The notes: generated from the letters alone by a model not told the origin. Positions 1-7,482 are shown, counted from the first letter of the stretch. The stretch: DNA of 64,000 nt from Pedobacter duraquae (GCF_004362245.1 NZ_SNWM01000004.1:1-64000); one strand, 5' to 3'. Translations and numbers: made by a program.

Positions 1-1800
1 ATGCTAACCCTGGAATACGGTTTCAAGTTCCAGCCGGCATTTCCTATTAACCTGATTATTTATACCATTGCTTTTTTATTGGCGGGTTATAATGTTCTGG
101 GTATGGCTTTCAGGAAAGCTAAACACTTTGATTTCTTTAATGAATTTTTTTTAATGAGCGTGGCCACAATCGGAGCTTTTAGCATTGGCTCTTATAGTGA
201 AGGGGTGGCCGTAATGGTTTTCTATTCCATTGGTGAATGGTTCCAAGATGCAGCTGTCAATAAAGCAAAAAAGAGCATTAAGGCCCTGCTTGACATTCGG
301 CCTGATCAGGTTACCGTGCTTAGGAACGGCAATCCTGAAGTTATTGACCCGAAGCTCATCGTTTTGGATGAGCTGATCCAGGTGAAGTCCGGCGAAAAGG
401 TAGCCCTGGATGGTATCCTTGATTCTGAGTCGGCAACCTTCAATACTGCGGCATTGACCGGGGAAAGTAAACCCGATACTAAGCGAAAAGGTGAACAGGT
501 GCTTGCCGGAATGATTAACCTGGATAAGGTTTCCCAGATACAGGTCAAATCATTATTTAAGGACAGCAAGCTAAGTAAGATCCTTGAAATGGTACAGGAT
601 GCAACAGCGAGGAAATCGCAGACGCAGTTATTTATTAGCCGGTTTGCAAAGATCTATACGCCTATTGTTTTTGCGTTAGCACTACTGGTCTGCTTTGCCC
701 CGTACTTTTTTGTAGATCCATATAACTTCCACCAGTGGTTTTACCGTGCGCTGGTCTTTCTGGTAATCAGTTGCCCTTGTGCGCTTGTCGTTTCTATACC
801 GCTGGGATACTTTGGAGGTATTGGCCTTGCTTCCCGGAATGGAATACTATTTAAGGGTTCCAACTTTTTGGATGTGATGACCAAAATCAATACCGTGATT
901 ATGGACAAAACCGGCACCCTGACTAAAGGAGTATTTAAAGTTCAGGAAGTCATTACCCAGGACTTTGATCAAAATGAACTGATCAGGCTAGCCTCTGCGA
1001 TTGAAGCCAATTCTACCCACCCTATTGCCAAGGCTATTTTAGAATATGCCGGAGATAAAGCTGCAGGGTTGAAAGCTGAAAATGTTGAGGAAATATCAGG
1101 ACATGGTTTAAAAGGAACTATAGAAGGAAAAGTAATTCTTGCGGGGAATGCAAAGCTGCTTAAAAAATTCAACATCGCTTATCCTTCAGAAGTCGATGCA
1201 CTTGTTGATACGATCGTAGTGATTGCTGTTAATGATAAGTATGCAGGCTACATAACTATTGCTGATGAGATAAAAGAAGACGCACAACAGGCCATCCAGC
1301 AGATGCACGATCTTAAGATCCAGACGGTCATGTTGTCCGGAGATAAACAGGCGGTTGTAGATAAAGTGGCTAAGGCACTTGGCATTGACCAAGCGTTCGG
1401 GGATTTGTTGCCCGAGGGAAAAGTTGAAAAAGTACAAGGTTTCAAAGATGCAGGTAACAGGATCGCTTTCGTAGGTGATGGTGTTAACGATGCCCCAGTA
1501 GTCGCCCTGGCTGATGCAGGAATTGCAATGGGTGGATTAGGAAGTGATGCCACGATTGAAACTGCTGACATAGTTATTCAAAATGATCAGCCTTCAAAAA
1601 TTACAACAGCTATTAAAATTGGTAAGATCACGAGCCAGATCGTTTGGCAGAATATTACCATTGCAATGGTTGTCAAAGTTATTGTCCTTATCCTTGGAGC
1701 AGGTGGGATTGCAAACCTTTGGGAAGCAGTCATAGCAGACGTTGGTGTTGCGCTGCTAGCAATACTTAATGCGGTAAGGATACAGAAAATGAAATTATAA
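1..1800 (+). CDS. heavy-metal P1B-type ATPase, 5' end probably outside window
   Basis: ATP-driven efflux pump for soft divalent metals (Zn/Cd/Co/Pb type by overall similarity to CadA/ZntA), acting in the inner membrane. Visible motifs: actuator TGES at residues 153-156, metal-site CPC at 258-260 within SCPCALVVS, phosphorylation DKTGT at 302-306, nucleotide-binding HP at 340-341 and hinge GDGVNDAP at 492-499. Two membrane segments lie before the actuator, two around the CPC motif and two at the C-terminus. Family members are usually 640-720 residues and have extra N-terminal membrane helices, so the ATG at base 1 is probably internal and the gene starts upstream. Metal specificity is inferred. 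It is followed by a bidirectional terminator and faces a small membrane protein gene. Confidence 0.93.
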   Translation: MLTLEYGFKFQPAFPINLIIYTIAFLLAGYNVLGMAFRKAKHFDFFNEFFLMSVATIGAFSIGSYSEGVAVMVFYSIGEWFQDAAVNKAKKSIKALLDIRPDQVTVLRNGNPEVIDPKLIVLDELIQVKSGEKVALDGILDSESATFNTAALTGESKPDTKRKGEQVLAGMINLDKVSQIQVKSLFKDSKLSKILEMVQDATARKSQTQLFISRFAKIYTPIVFALALLVCFAPYFFVDPYNFHQWFYRALVFLVISCPCALVVSIPLGYFGGIGLASRNGILFKGSNFLDVMTKINTVIMDKTGTLTKGVFKVQEVITQDFDQNELIRLASAIEANSTHPIAKAILEYAGDKAAGLKAENVEEISGHGLKGTIEGKVILAGNAKLLKKFNIAYPSEVDALVDTIVVIAVNDKYAGYITIADEIKEDAQQAIQQMHDLKIQTVMLSGDKQAVVDKVAKALGIDQAFGDLLPEGKVEKVQGFKDAGNRIAFVGDGVNDAPVVALADAGIAMGGLGSDATIETADIVIQNDQPSKITTAIKIGKITSQIVWQNITIAMVVKVIVLILGAGGIANLWEAVIADVGVALLAILNAVRIQKMKL

Positions 1801-1803
1801 TAG

Positions 1804-1836
1804 AAAGTAAAGCAGGGTTCATCCCTGCTTTACTTT
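1804..1836. terminator. bidirectional intrinsic terminator
   Basis: Perfect 14-bp inverted repeat (AAAGTAAAGCAGGG, 1804-1817, and its complement 1823-1836) with a 5-nt loop, A-rich on one side and T-rich on the other. It lies between the convergent P-type ATPase and YnfA-like genes and probably serves both. Confidence 0.85.
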
Positions 1837-2201
1837 TAAGTATTCCGAGGCATGTAAATAATGATACATGCACCAATTAGGGCAATCGATGCTCCTATTA
1901 TATCATATTTATCCGGCTTAAATCCATCTACTTTCCATGCCCATATTAAGGCTAAAACAATAAAAATGCCTCCATAAGTGGCATATACTCGCCCAAAACT
2001 AGCCGTTTGCCAAGTAGCTACGATACCATAAAGTGCTAAAATTATTCCGCCTAATATTCCATACCAAAAAGGCTTATCTTCTTTTAGCCATAGCCAGATT
2101 AAATATCCTCCACCTATCTCAAAAATACCTGCAAGAATAAAAAAGAATAATGACCGTATAATTTCCATAAGTGCTAAGGTAGGAAAGCTAATTCCGTTCA
2201 T
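1836..2201 (-). CDS. YnfA/UPF0060 family small membrane protein
   Basis: Small four-helix membrane protein of the UPF0060 (YnfA) family, related to small multidrug resistance proteins. The sequence shows the family pattern: an N-terminal helix with GIFEIGGGYLIWLWL, the conserved SFGRVYATYGGIFI stretch and a C-terminal VDGFKPDKYDIIGA segment. E. coli YnfA is 108 residues; this ORF is 121, so the internal Met12 (codon at 2166-2168) could be the true start. AAAGGACA 8 nt ahead of the first ATG favours the longer form. The substrate is not known from sequence. Neighbours on both sides are metal-handling genes, which suggests, without proving, a stress or toxic-compound role. Confidence 0.85.
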   Translation of the reverse strand: MNGISFPTLALMEIIRSLFFFILAGIFEIGGGYLIWLWLKEDKPFWYGILGGIILALYGIVATWQTASFGRVYATYGGIFIVLALIWAWKVDGFKPDKYDIIGASIALIGACIIIYMPRNT

Positions 2202-2258
2202 AAAATATTGTCCTTTAATTTACGGACGTTACTCTTTCAATAAGAGTTAATATAATTA

Positions 2259-2496
2259 TCATTATTCCCTCGTTTGATGATAATCAAATTGCCGAATTAA
2301 AAAGATAACCCACCCAAAATAAAATTCTAGATGAGGTTGTTACAATTATCATAAACCCATTCCATTAATCAAAATCTTTTTTGAGTTTTTGATGATGAGT
2401 TTTTGATAATAAAAATTGGCCATTATTGGACTAAAAGATAATGCGGAAATTATCATAGTCAATTAGAAAGCATTTCAAAAAACGAGGGAATAATGA
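2259..2496. repeat. 17-bp inverted repeat pair enclosing ~200 bp (possible MITE-like remnant)
   Basis: TCATTATTCCCTCGTTT at 2259-2275 recurs as its exact reverse complement at 2480-2496. The enclosed ~200 bp is AT-rich and non-coding. Exact terminal repeats around a short non-coding core resemble a miniature inverted-repeat element. I see no obvious target-site duplication, so a regulatory or simply folded role remains possible. Confidence 0.5.
2382..2409. repeat. 14-bp tandem repeat, two copies
   Basis: TGAGTTTTTGATGA at 2382-2395 is followed directly by TGAGTTTTTGATAA at 2396-2409, differing at one base. It lies inside the inverted-repeat pair. Function unknown. Confidence 0.7.
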
Positions 2497-2592
2497 AAAT
2501 AAAATGAATGGAATAAATTTGCCTATTTATAAAAATGAAAGGGCAACTAGAATGCTGCCCTTAATCAATTAATGCTCACGGTGATTGGCATC

Positions 2593-2931
2593 TTAAGCAG
2601 CTACTCCTGTCATTCTTCTGCATTCTTCCGCACAAGCCTTACAAGCATCTGCACATTCCTGACAATGCTGGGTATGATGATTACTACACTCATCTCCGCA
2701 TTGCTGGCAAATATCTGCGCAAATACGGCAAATGTCTTGAGCAAAAGAGCTACCCATACTCATCAATTGAGCGGCAGAGTAGCAGATGGCTGCACATTGC
2801 ATATCAAGCTCAATACACCGCGCCATCATTTTCACGTCTTCTTCCTGAGTGCATGAACTTGCACAATGATTGCAAATTGAAGCACACTTTAAGCATGCAT
2901 CAATACAGTTTTTCCATTCATGGTATCCCAT
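2593..2931 (-). CDS. four-helix-bundle copper-storage protein (Csp3/DUF326-like)
   Basis: Cytosolic copper-sequestering protein. It is 112 residues with 19 cysteines spaced along what should be four helices: C9, C13, C16, C20, C23, C27, C39, C46, C50, C68, C71, C75, C78, C82, C90, C93, C97, C100 and C104. Cysteines facing the inside of a four-helix bundle are the hallmark of Csp proteins, which bind many Cu(I) ions. There is no signal peptide, which fits the cytosolic Csp3 type (about 108-120 residues) rather than the exported Csp1. His-rich NHHTQH lies between helices 3 and 4. Start ATG at 2929-2931 gives the family length. It is a single gene between metal and fluoride resistance genes. Confidence 0.9.
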   Translation of the reverse strand: MGYHEWKNCIDACLKCASICNHCASSCTQEEDVKMMARCIELDMQCAAICYSAAQLMSMGSSFAQDICRICADICQQCGDECSNHHTQHCQECADACKACAEECRRMTGVAA

Positions 2932-2981
2932 AACTTTAATTTTTTAGGGTTATAAAAAAAATTCCTATATAGATAACATGT

Positions 2982-3143
2982 TTATTTCCAGGCGGTTTCA
3001 TTTTGTTTAAGAAAAGCTTTAATCCCGTGATATGATGCTTGTTTAAACGGTAGAAGAATAAGAAACTGGTTCTCGTATTCAAATAAGGAGGAATAGTGAT
3101 AAATTAAATTCTCAACACCTACTTTAAGATTTTGCACATCATT
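2982..3143 (-). pseudogene. possible C-terminal remnant of an enoyl-CoA hydratase-like gene
   Basis: On the minus strand this frame is open for 53 codons and ends at a stop at 2982-2984. The end, ...HGIKAFLKQNETAWK, resembles the last helix of crotonase-family enzymes (pattern EGxxAFLEKRxPxW). No catalytic part or credible start is present, and the upstream in-frame stop precedes codon 3143. It overlaps the plus-strand promoter of the fluoride riboswitch. I read it as a decayed gene end left by rearrangement; a chance match is possible. Confidence 0.3.
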
Positions 3144-3161
3144 TTATTAGTATTATATTTG
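3131..3161 (+). promoter_or_regulatory. Bacteroidota-type sigma promoter for the fluoride operon
   Basis: TTTG at 3131-3134, then 19 nt, then TATATTTG at 3154-3161, an exact match to the Bacteroidota -33/-7 consensus TTTG-N19..21-TAnnTTTG. Transcription would start near 3167-3168, the first G of the riboswitch aptamer. Confidence 0.85.
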
Positions 3162-3167
3162 CAATAC

Positions 3168-3272
3168 GGAAATGGTGTCCTTCCGATTCAACCGCTTTTT
3201 TCAAAAGCTGATGGCGCCTACAATAGAAATTCCAGCAGGTAATAAAATCTGCCGGTCAAAGTATTGTAGGTG
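3168..3272 (+). promoter_or_regulatory. fluoride riboswitch (crcB motif) with translational expression platform
   Basis: The aptamer (3168-3221) follows the crcB consensus. P1 is GGAA 3168-3171 with TTCC 3181-3184. The P2 stem is GCTTTT 3194-3199 with AAAAGC 3203-3208, flanked by the conserved AACC and TGATG. The long-range helix is GGTGTC 3174-3179 with GGCGCC 3213-3218, followed by the conserved CCTAC. Past the aptamer, CGCCTACAATA (3215-3225) can pair over 11 positions (one G-U) with TATTGTAGGTG (3262-3272), which contains the GTG start codon of the next gene. A small hairpin (about 3232-3255) sits between them. Inference: without fluoride this pairing hides the start; fluoride binding keeps GGCGCC in the aptamer and frees it. 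Confidence 0.95.
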
Positions 3273-3824
3273 AAAAAATTAAAAATAAATTCTCAACTCT
3301 TATTGCTGGCAGCTATCTTAATTGCGCTTGTCTTACTTTGTCTGTCTGCCAAAGTGAGATCAGTGTTAGCAATGGTCCTGCCGGTTGAAACTGAATGGTT
3401 CTTGTGGATAAATCAGCACCATAATGCATTCTGGGATACGATCATGTACTGGGCCAGTGATAAGCGTTTTTGGCTTTCTTTTTATGCCTTCATTATTTAT
3501 TGCCTCTTCCAGAATTTCTGCAAAAAAATTTGGCAGGTTCTTATTACCATTGCGCTACTAGTTGCTAGTGCAGATCAGATTGCTTCAGGACTGATTAAAA
3601 ACACCGTTAAGCGTCTACGCCCTTCCCATGAACCGAATCTAACTACGATCATTCATTTAAGTAAAGCAGGTGCGGGTGGGATGTATGGATGGCCATCCGC
3701 TCTTTCATCACCTATCTTCAAAAGCATTCTTTCCGCTGGTTCGGCATTTACCGGATCATTGCCGGAGCAACGGTTCTTGTACTCATTTACTTTGGAATTA
3801 TTCAATAACGGAAAATTAACATAA
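3270..3824 (+). pseudogene. PAP2-family phosphatase gene, 3' half replaced (hybrid with uppP remnant)
   Basis: Residues 1 to about 140 are a PAP2-type membrane phosphatase: N-terminal membrane segments, WINQHHNAFWDTIMYWAS, and the first catalytic motif KX6RP as KNTVKRLRP (K110-P118). The protein should continue from GGMYG into FPSSH and a later SRxxxxxH motif. Instead, from about base 3690 the frame runs into nonsense and no second or third catalytic motif exists. In another frame the same bases encode the end of UppP. So the ORF is a deletion junction between two undecaprenyl-diphosphate phosphatase-type genes and should be inactive. The GTG start at 3270-3272 lies in the riboswitch platform. 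It is the first gene of the fluoride operon. Confidence 0.85.
3689..3808 (+). pseudogene. C-terminal fragment of UppP/BacA-type undecaprenyl-diphosphatase
   Basis: Read in the frame starting at 3689, this stretch encodes [15 protein letters not shown] followed by [15 protein letters not shown] and a hydrophobic end closed by TAA at 3806-3808. That matches the last helices of UppP (family pattern FLKKHSFKxFGIYRIxLG). The other ~230 residues are missing. It is one base out of frame with the PAP2 front half that runs into it. The ancestral operon probably carried both pap2 and uppP, and an internal deletion near 3681-3692 removed the rest. Confidence 0.8.
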
Positions 3825-3828
3825 AACT

Positions 3829-4242
3829 ATGTGGTGGATCTACGCGCTATTATCAGCTTTCTTTGCTTCCCTTACGGCCATCTTTGCAAAAGTCGGCGTA
3901 ACCAATGTCAATTCTGATTTGGCTACTGCCATACGAACGGTGGTAATACTGATTGTAGCCTGGGGGATCGTAATGGCCAGAGGCGAACTTAAAGGAATTA
4001 CGGAACTGTCAAAGCATAACCTGCTATTTCTTTTTTTATCTGGCCTTGCCACCGGCTTGTCCTGGATATTCTACTACAAGGCTTTGCAGATCGGGAAAGT
4101 GTCCCAGGTCGCCCCTGTTGATAAGTTGAGTGTTGCCCTAACTATTATACTTGCAATGGTGTTCCTGAAAGAAGCTCTTACCCTGAAAGTATTCTTTGGT
4201 GCCCTACTGATCATTGGGGGAACACTGGTTTTGATCTTTTGA
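3829..4242 (+). CDS. half-size EamA-family membrane protein
   Basis: 137-residue membrane protein with about five hydrophobic segments, equal to one EamA (DMT) domain rather than the usual two. Visible family signs are the N-terminal SAFFASLTAIFAKVG and the late FYYKALQIGKVSQVAPVDKL, ending in a helix with the GALLIIGGTLVL pattern. Single-domain EamA proteins of about 140 residues are common and probably work as dimers. It starts 4 nt after the broken phosphatase ORF and 58 nt before enolase, so it is very likely in the riboswitch-controlled transcript. Its role there is not established; transport of a small molecule or of fluoride-related stress metabolites is a guess. Confidence 0.85.
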   Translation: MWWIYALLSAFFASLTAIFAKVGVTNVNSDLATAIRTVVILIVAWGIVMARGELKGITELSKHNLLFLFLSGLATGLSWIFYYKALQIGKVSQVAPVDKLSVALTIILAMVFLKEALTLKVFFGALLIIGGTLVLIF

Positions 4243-4300
4243 GAAACTCAATTATTTGTAAGCAACCGAAATACTAAAAATCAATATAAAACAAAAAACT

Positions 4301-5581
4301 ATGAAATTAACTAAAATTCATGCCCGTGAAATTTTGGATTCCAGGGGCAATCCGACAGTAGAAGTAGAAGTCACTCTTAACGGAACAACAGCAAGGGGTA
4401 TTTCTCCATCCAGGGCAAGTACGGGTGAAAAAGAAGCCGTAGAGCTTAGAGATGGTGATCCAGAGCGCTATAATGGTAAAGGCGTGGAAAAAGCAGTAAA
4501 AGGGATTAACGTCGAAGTCGGCAAATCAGTCACCGGCTTATCCTTTGAGGGTCAGCAGGCCTTCGATGATCATATAATTGGTCTGGATGGAACCGAGAAT
4601 AAATCAAGGCTCGGCGCAAATGCGATGCTTGCGGCCTCAATCGCCTTCGCCCGGGCTTCGGCCGTTGCAAAAGGGATTCCCTTGTATAGGCAGCTAGTGG
4701 AAAGGGAAGGTTACGTAATGCCCGTACCGTGCATGAATGTCATTAATGGGGGAAGGCATTCTGATAACAACATCGATTTTCAGGAATTTATGATTGCCCC
4801 TCATAACGCCCCCTCGTTTAAGGAAAGTATCCGTATGGGCGAAGCTGTTTTTCATTCCTTGAGAAGTCTGCTAAAAGCGAAAGGCTATTATACCGGAGTT
4901 GGTGACGAAGGTGGGTTTGCGCCAAATCTGAGTTCTAATGAGGAAGCCGTCCAAATCATCATGGAAGCGATACATATTGCCGGTTTTGCTCCAGGCAAGG
5001 ATATTTCCCTTTGTCTTGACCCAGCGACCAGCGAAATGTGGAATAATGGAAAATATGAATTTTATAAAAGTTCTAAAGAACGGATCACAACAGATGAAAT
5101 GATTGGCTTTTGGGAAGGATGGTTAAAAGAGTACCCAATTATCCTGTTGGAAGACGGGTTGGGCGAAAACGATTGGGAGGGATGGAAAAAGCTGACCAGC
5201 CTTTTGGGAGACAAAGTGGAATTGGTTGGAGATGATATATTCTGCACCAACCCGAGTATTATCCAGCAGGGAATCGACCAGGGCATTGCAAACAGCGTAC
5301 TGATTAAATTGAACCAGATCGGTACAGTTTCCGAAACGCTAAAGGCCGTAGAACTAGCCCAAAAAAACGGTTACAATTGCTTTATTTCTCACCGCAGTGG
5401 TGAAACTGAAGACACGACAATTGCGGATCTGGTTGTCGCTACCGGTGCGGGGCACATCAAAACAGGAAGTGGCTGCCGCTCTGAAAGGGTATCTAAATTT
5501 AACCAGTTGCTTCGGATAGAAGAAGAACTTGGTGATAGGGCATCATTTGCAGGAATCAATACTTTTTATAAAAAATTATAA
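4301..5581 (+). CDS. eno: enolase (fluoride-operon copy with altered catalytic loop)
   Basis: Converts 2-phosphoglycerate to phosphoenolpyruvate in glycolysis, in the cytosol, with Mg2+. At 426 residues it is full length. Conserved elements: EILDSRGNPTVE near the start, GGRHSDNN with the active-site His, GVGDEGGFAPN with the catalytic Glu, LEDGL and LVGDD metal ligands, LIKLNQIGT with the catalytic Lys and SHRSGETEDTTIADL. The flexible loop normally SGASTG reads SRASTG, with Arg38 in place of an almost invariant Gly; TGSMSRS of E. coli reads TGSGCRS. Fluoride inhibits enolase through a Mg-fluoride-phosphate complex, and eno is a known fluoride-riboswitch gene. I infer a dedicated, divergent copy; a housekeeping eno should exist elsewhere. 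Confidence 0.95.
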   Translation: MKLTKIHAREILDSRGNPTVEVEVTLNGTTARGISPSRASTGEKEAVELRDGDPERYNGKGVEKAVKGINVEVGKSVTGLSFEGQQAFDDHIIGLDGTENKSRLGANAMLAASIAFARASAVAKGIPLYRQLVEREGYVMPVPCMNVINGGRHSDNNIDFQEFMIAPHNAPSFKESIRMGEAVFHSLRSLLKAKGYYTGVGDEGGFAPNLSSNEEAVQIIMEAIHIAGFAPGKDISLCLDPATSEMWNNGKYEFYKSSKERITTDEMIGFWEGWLKEYPIILLEDGLGENDWEGWKKLTSLLGDKVELVGDDIFCTNPSIIQQGIDQGIANSVLIKLNQIGTVSETLKAVELAQKNGYNCFISHRSGETEDTTIADLVVATGAGHIKTGSGCRSERVSKFNQLLRIEEELGDRASFAGINTFYKKL

Positions 5582-5599
5582 ATCAGCCGCTAACCTACA

Positions 5600-6892
5600 A
5601 TGAAACATAATAAATTTTTATTTGAACACCTTTCGGTTTTTAAATATGCGGTTCGATGGACGCTGCTTATACTTCCTGTTGCCATTGCAATAGGAAGTAT
5701 GGTTGCCTTGTTCCTTTGGCTGCTAGGCTGGGCCATTCACTTTCGCTTTCAGCATACCTGTCTCATTTTTCTGCTACCTTTAGCAGGTATTGTGATCCAC
5801 CTGATTTATCAGTCAGTTGGTAGGTCCTCAGAAAAAGGAAATAACCTGATCATGGATGAAATCCATAGGCCGGGTGGTGGAGTGCCCAGGCAGATGGCGC
5901 CAGTAATCTTAATAACTACAGTGATTACCCATTTGTTTGGCGGATCGGCTGGAAGAGAGGGAACCGCGGTACAAATCGGAGGAAGCATCGCAGGAATGTT
6001 TAGCCGCTGGTTTAAGCTAAATGAGGTAGACACCAAGATGCTCCTTACCGCGGGAATTGCAGCCGGGTTTGGGGCGGTGTTCGGAACACCGCTCACCGGT
6101 GCCATATTTGCAATGGAAGTTCTGGCCATTGGAAGAATAGAGTACAAGGCTTTACTTCCCGCATTAATTGCCAGCGTGCTTGGTGATCTTACTGTCTCTG
6201 CCTGGGGCATCCATCATACCGCTTATCACATCGATCTCATAGAGAAAAGTGCCTACTTTCTATCTGAATACCTGCCGGTAAACCTACTCCTGCTTAGTAA
6301 GGTTATTCTAGCATCCACATTGTTTGGTCTGGCCAGCTACCTGTTTGCTGTAATGGTGCATGAGATCAAGGCCTTTTTTTCTAAAGTATGTAAGATCCAG
6401 TGGCTTATTCCTGTTATCGGTGGTCTGATTATTATAGGCTTGACTTACGCCATCGGGAAACCGGATTACTTAAGTTTGGGCGTGGATAGCGAATACCAAG
6501 GAGCCGTTACAATTCCCTCTGCTTTTCAGCCTGGTGGAGCAGATACTTGGAGCTGGTTATGGAAGACCATTTACACAACTTTAACATTAGGAACTGGATT
6601 TAAAGGTGGTGAGGTAACGCCTTTGTTTTATATTGGCGCAACATTAGGCAATGCACTTTCGACCTTATTAAATGCTCCAGTTAGTTTGTTTGCTGCCCTT
6701 GGATTTATTGCTGTTTTTGCTGGTGCAACGAATACACCCCTTGCCTGTACGATTATGGGTATAGAACTTTTTGGTAGTGAATACACCATGTTTTTTGCGG
6801 TAGCCTGTTTTACAGCCTATTTTTTCAGTGGCCATTCAGGTATATATTCTTCACAGCGTATTGCGGTACCCAAAATATTTACGGGAACATAA
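5600..6892 (+). CDS. CLC-F type fluoride/proton antiporter
   Basis: Membrane exporter of fluoride in the CLC family. It shows the features that separate CLC-F from chloride transporters: the first filter motif reads GNNLIMDEIH (residues 80-89) with Met85 where chloride CLCs have the central Ser, and GREGP is replaced by GREGTAVQIG (118-127), keeping the gating Glu120. GFGAVFGTPLTGAIFAMEV and GFKGGEVTPLFYIGATLGN follow, then GATNTPLACTIMGIELFG. About 430 residues, many helices, no CBS domains, as in the bacterial F- class. It starts 18 nt after enolase, so the two are co-transcribed behind the fluoride riboswitch. That context and the motif make the fluoride assignment strong. Confidence 0.93.
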   Translation: MKHNKFLFEHLSVFKYAVRWTLLILPVAIAIGSMVALFLWLLGWAIHFRFQHTCLIFLLPLAGIVIHLIYQSVGRSSEKGNNLIMDEIHRPGGGVPRQMAPVILITTVITHLFGGSAGREGTAVQIGGSIAGMFSRWFKLNEVDTKMLLTAGIAAGFGAVFGTPLTGAIFAMEVLAIGRIEYKALLPALIASVLGDLTVSAWGIHHTAYHIDLIEKSAYFLSEYLPVNLLLLSKVILASTLFGLASYLFAVMVHEIKAFFSKVCKIQWLIPVIGGLIIIGLTYAIGKPDYLSLGVDSEYQGAVTIPSAFQPGGADTWSWLWKTIYTTLTLGTGFKGGEVTPLFYIGATLGNALSTLLNAPVSLFAALGFIAVFAGATNTPLACTIMGIELFGSEYTMFFAVACFTAYFFSGHSGIYSSQRIAVPKIFTGT

Positions 6893-7052
6893 AATATTGA
6901 CTTATCCTGTTCCTGTGGATTATCATAAAGAGGTGAAATTTTTATAAGATCCTTGACCAATGCAATCAGCAATTTATATCAAAAAACAACGCTATATCGA
7001 CCGCTTTCCTTCCTCTCTTTTCTAAAGCATCAAGTACAGATGATTTAACTGC

Positions 7053-7442
7053 CTATGTTGTTTTAATAAGGTAGAGCAGTAAAAGTATACTAGCTATGAA
7101 AACTAAAGCGGTTAAAACTTTAACAAAAAGTGTTGAATGGTAATACACCCCCTGATTCAATTGTTCTTTCGTTGAATTATATCTTAAGTAAGAACAAATG
7201 ATAGTAATTGCTCCCAGGGCAACTAGAAAAATCCCGATAATGCGGGAATCTCCGGTTTGGTGCAGGGGCACTTTACTCCCCAGTGCGGCACTGATCTGCT
7301 TGATAAATAGCGAGAATTTCATCACCACGAAGCCAAATCCCATGATACCAATACTGGTTCTGATCCAGGCCAAAAATGTTCTTTCATTAGCCAAATGGTC
7401 TCCTGCATGCTGTTTGGTGTTTTCCTGATCTTGAATTTTCAT
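7053..7442 (-). CDS. DUF202/YidH-family membrane protein
   Basis: 129-residue protein with three predicted membrane helices. The DUF202 signature LANERTFLAWIRTSIG follows a short charged N-terminus; the helices fall around IGIMGFGFVVMKF, IIGIFLVALGAITII and LTALVFIASILLLLYLI. Function of the family is unknown. The ORF can be extended upstream by 13 codons to an ATG at 7479-7481, just 1 nt from the preceding gene, but KIQDQENTKQ from the ATG at 7440-7442 looks like a normal start. It is probably the last gene of the minus-strand unit behind the LysR regulator and the glycosylase-like gene. Confidence 0.8.
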   Translation of the reverse strand: MKIQDQENTKQHAGDHLANERTFLAWIRTSIGIMGFGFVVMKFSLFIKQISAALGSKVPLHQTGDSRIIGIFLVALGAITIICSYLRYNSTKEQLNQGVYYHSTLFVKVLTALVFIASILLLLYLIKTT

Positions 7443-7482
7443 CTTGTTCTGTATCGGTATATTACAGCAATATATTTGCATG

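Larger units (their letters stand above)
2202..2592. other. AT-rich intergenic region with repeats, no gene seen
   Basis: About 390 bp between the divergently placed start of the YnfA-like gene and the end of the copper-storage protein gene. No convincing ORF. It holds a 17-bp inverted repeat pair, a 14-bp tandem repeat and three copies of AATTATCAT (about 2254, 2345 and 2448), listed separately. It presumably includes the promoter of the YnfA-like gene on the minus strand, although I see no clean TAnnTTTG element. Confidence 0.6.

Noticed and set aside
6893..7052. Open frame continuing after the stop of the DUF202 gene on the minus strand (AVKSSVLDALEKRGRKAV)
   Set aside because: Only about 28 codons in frame after a stop codon, no start and no recognised family. 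Stop readthrough cannot be supported.
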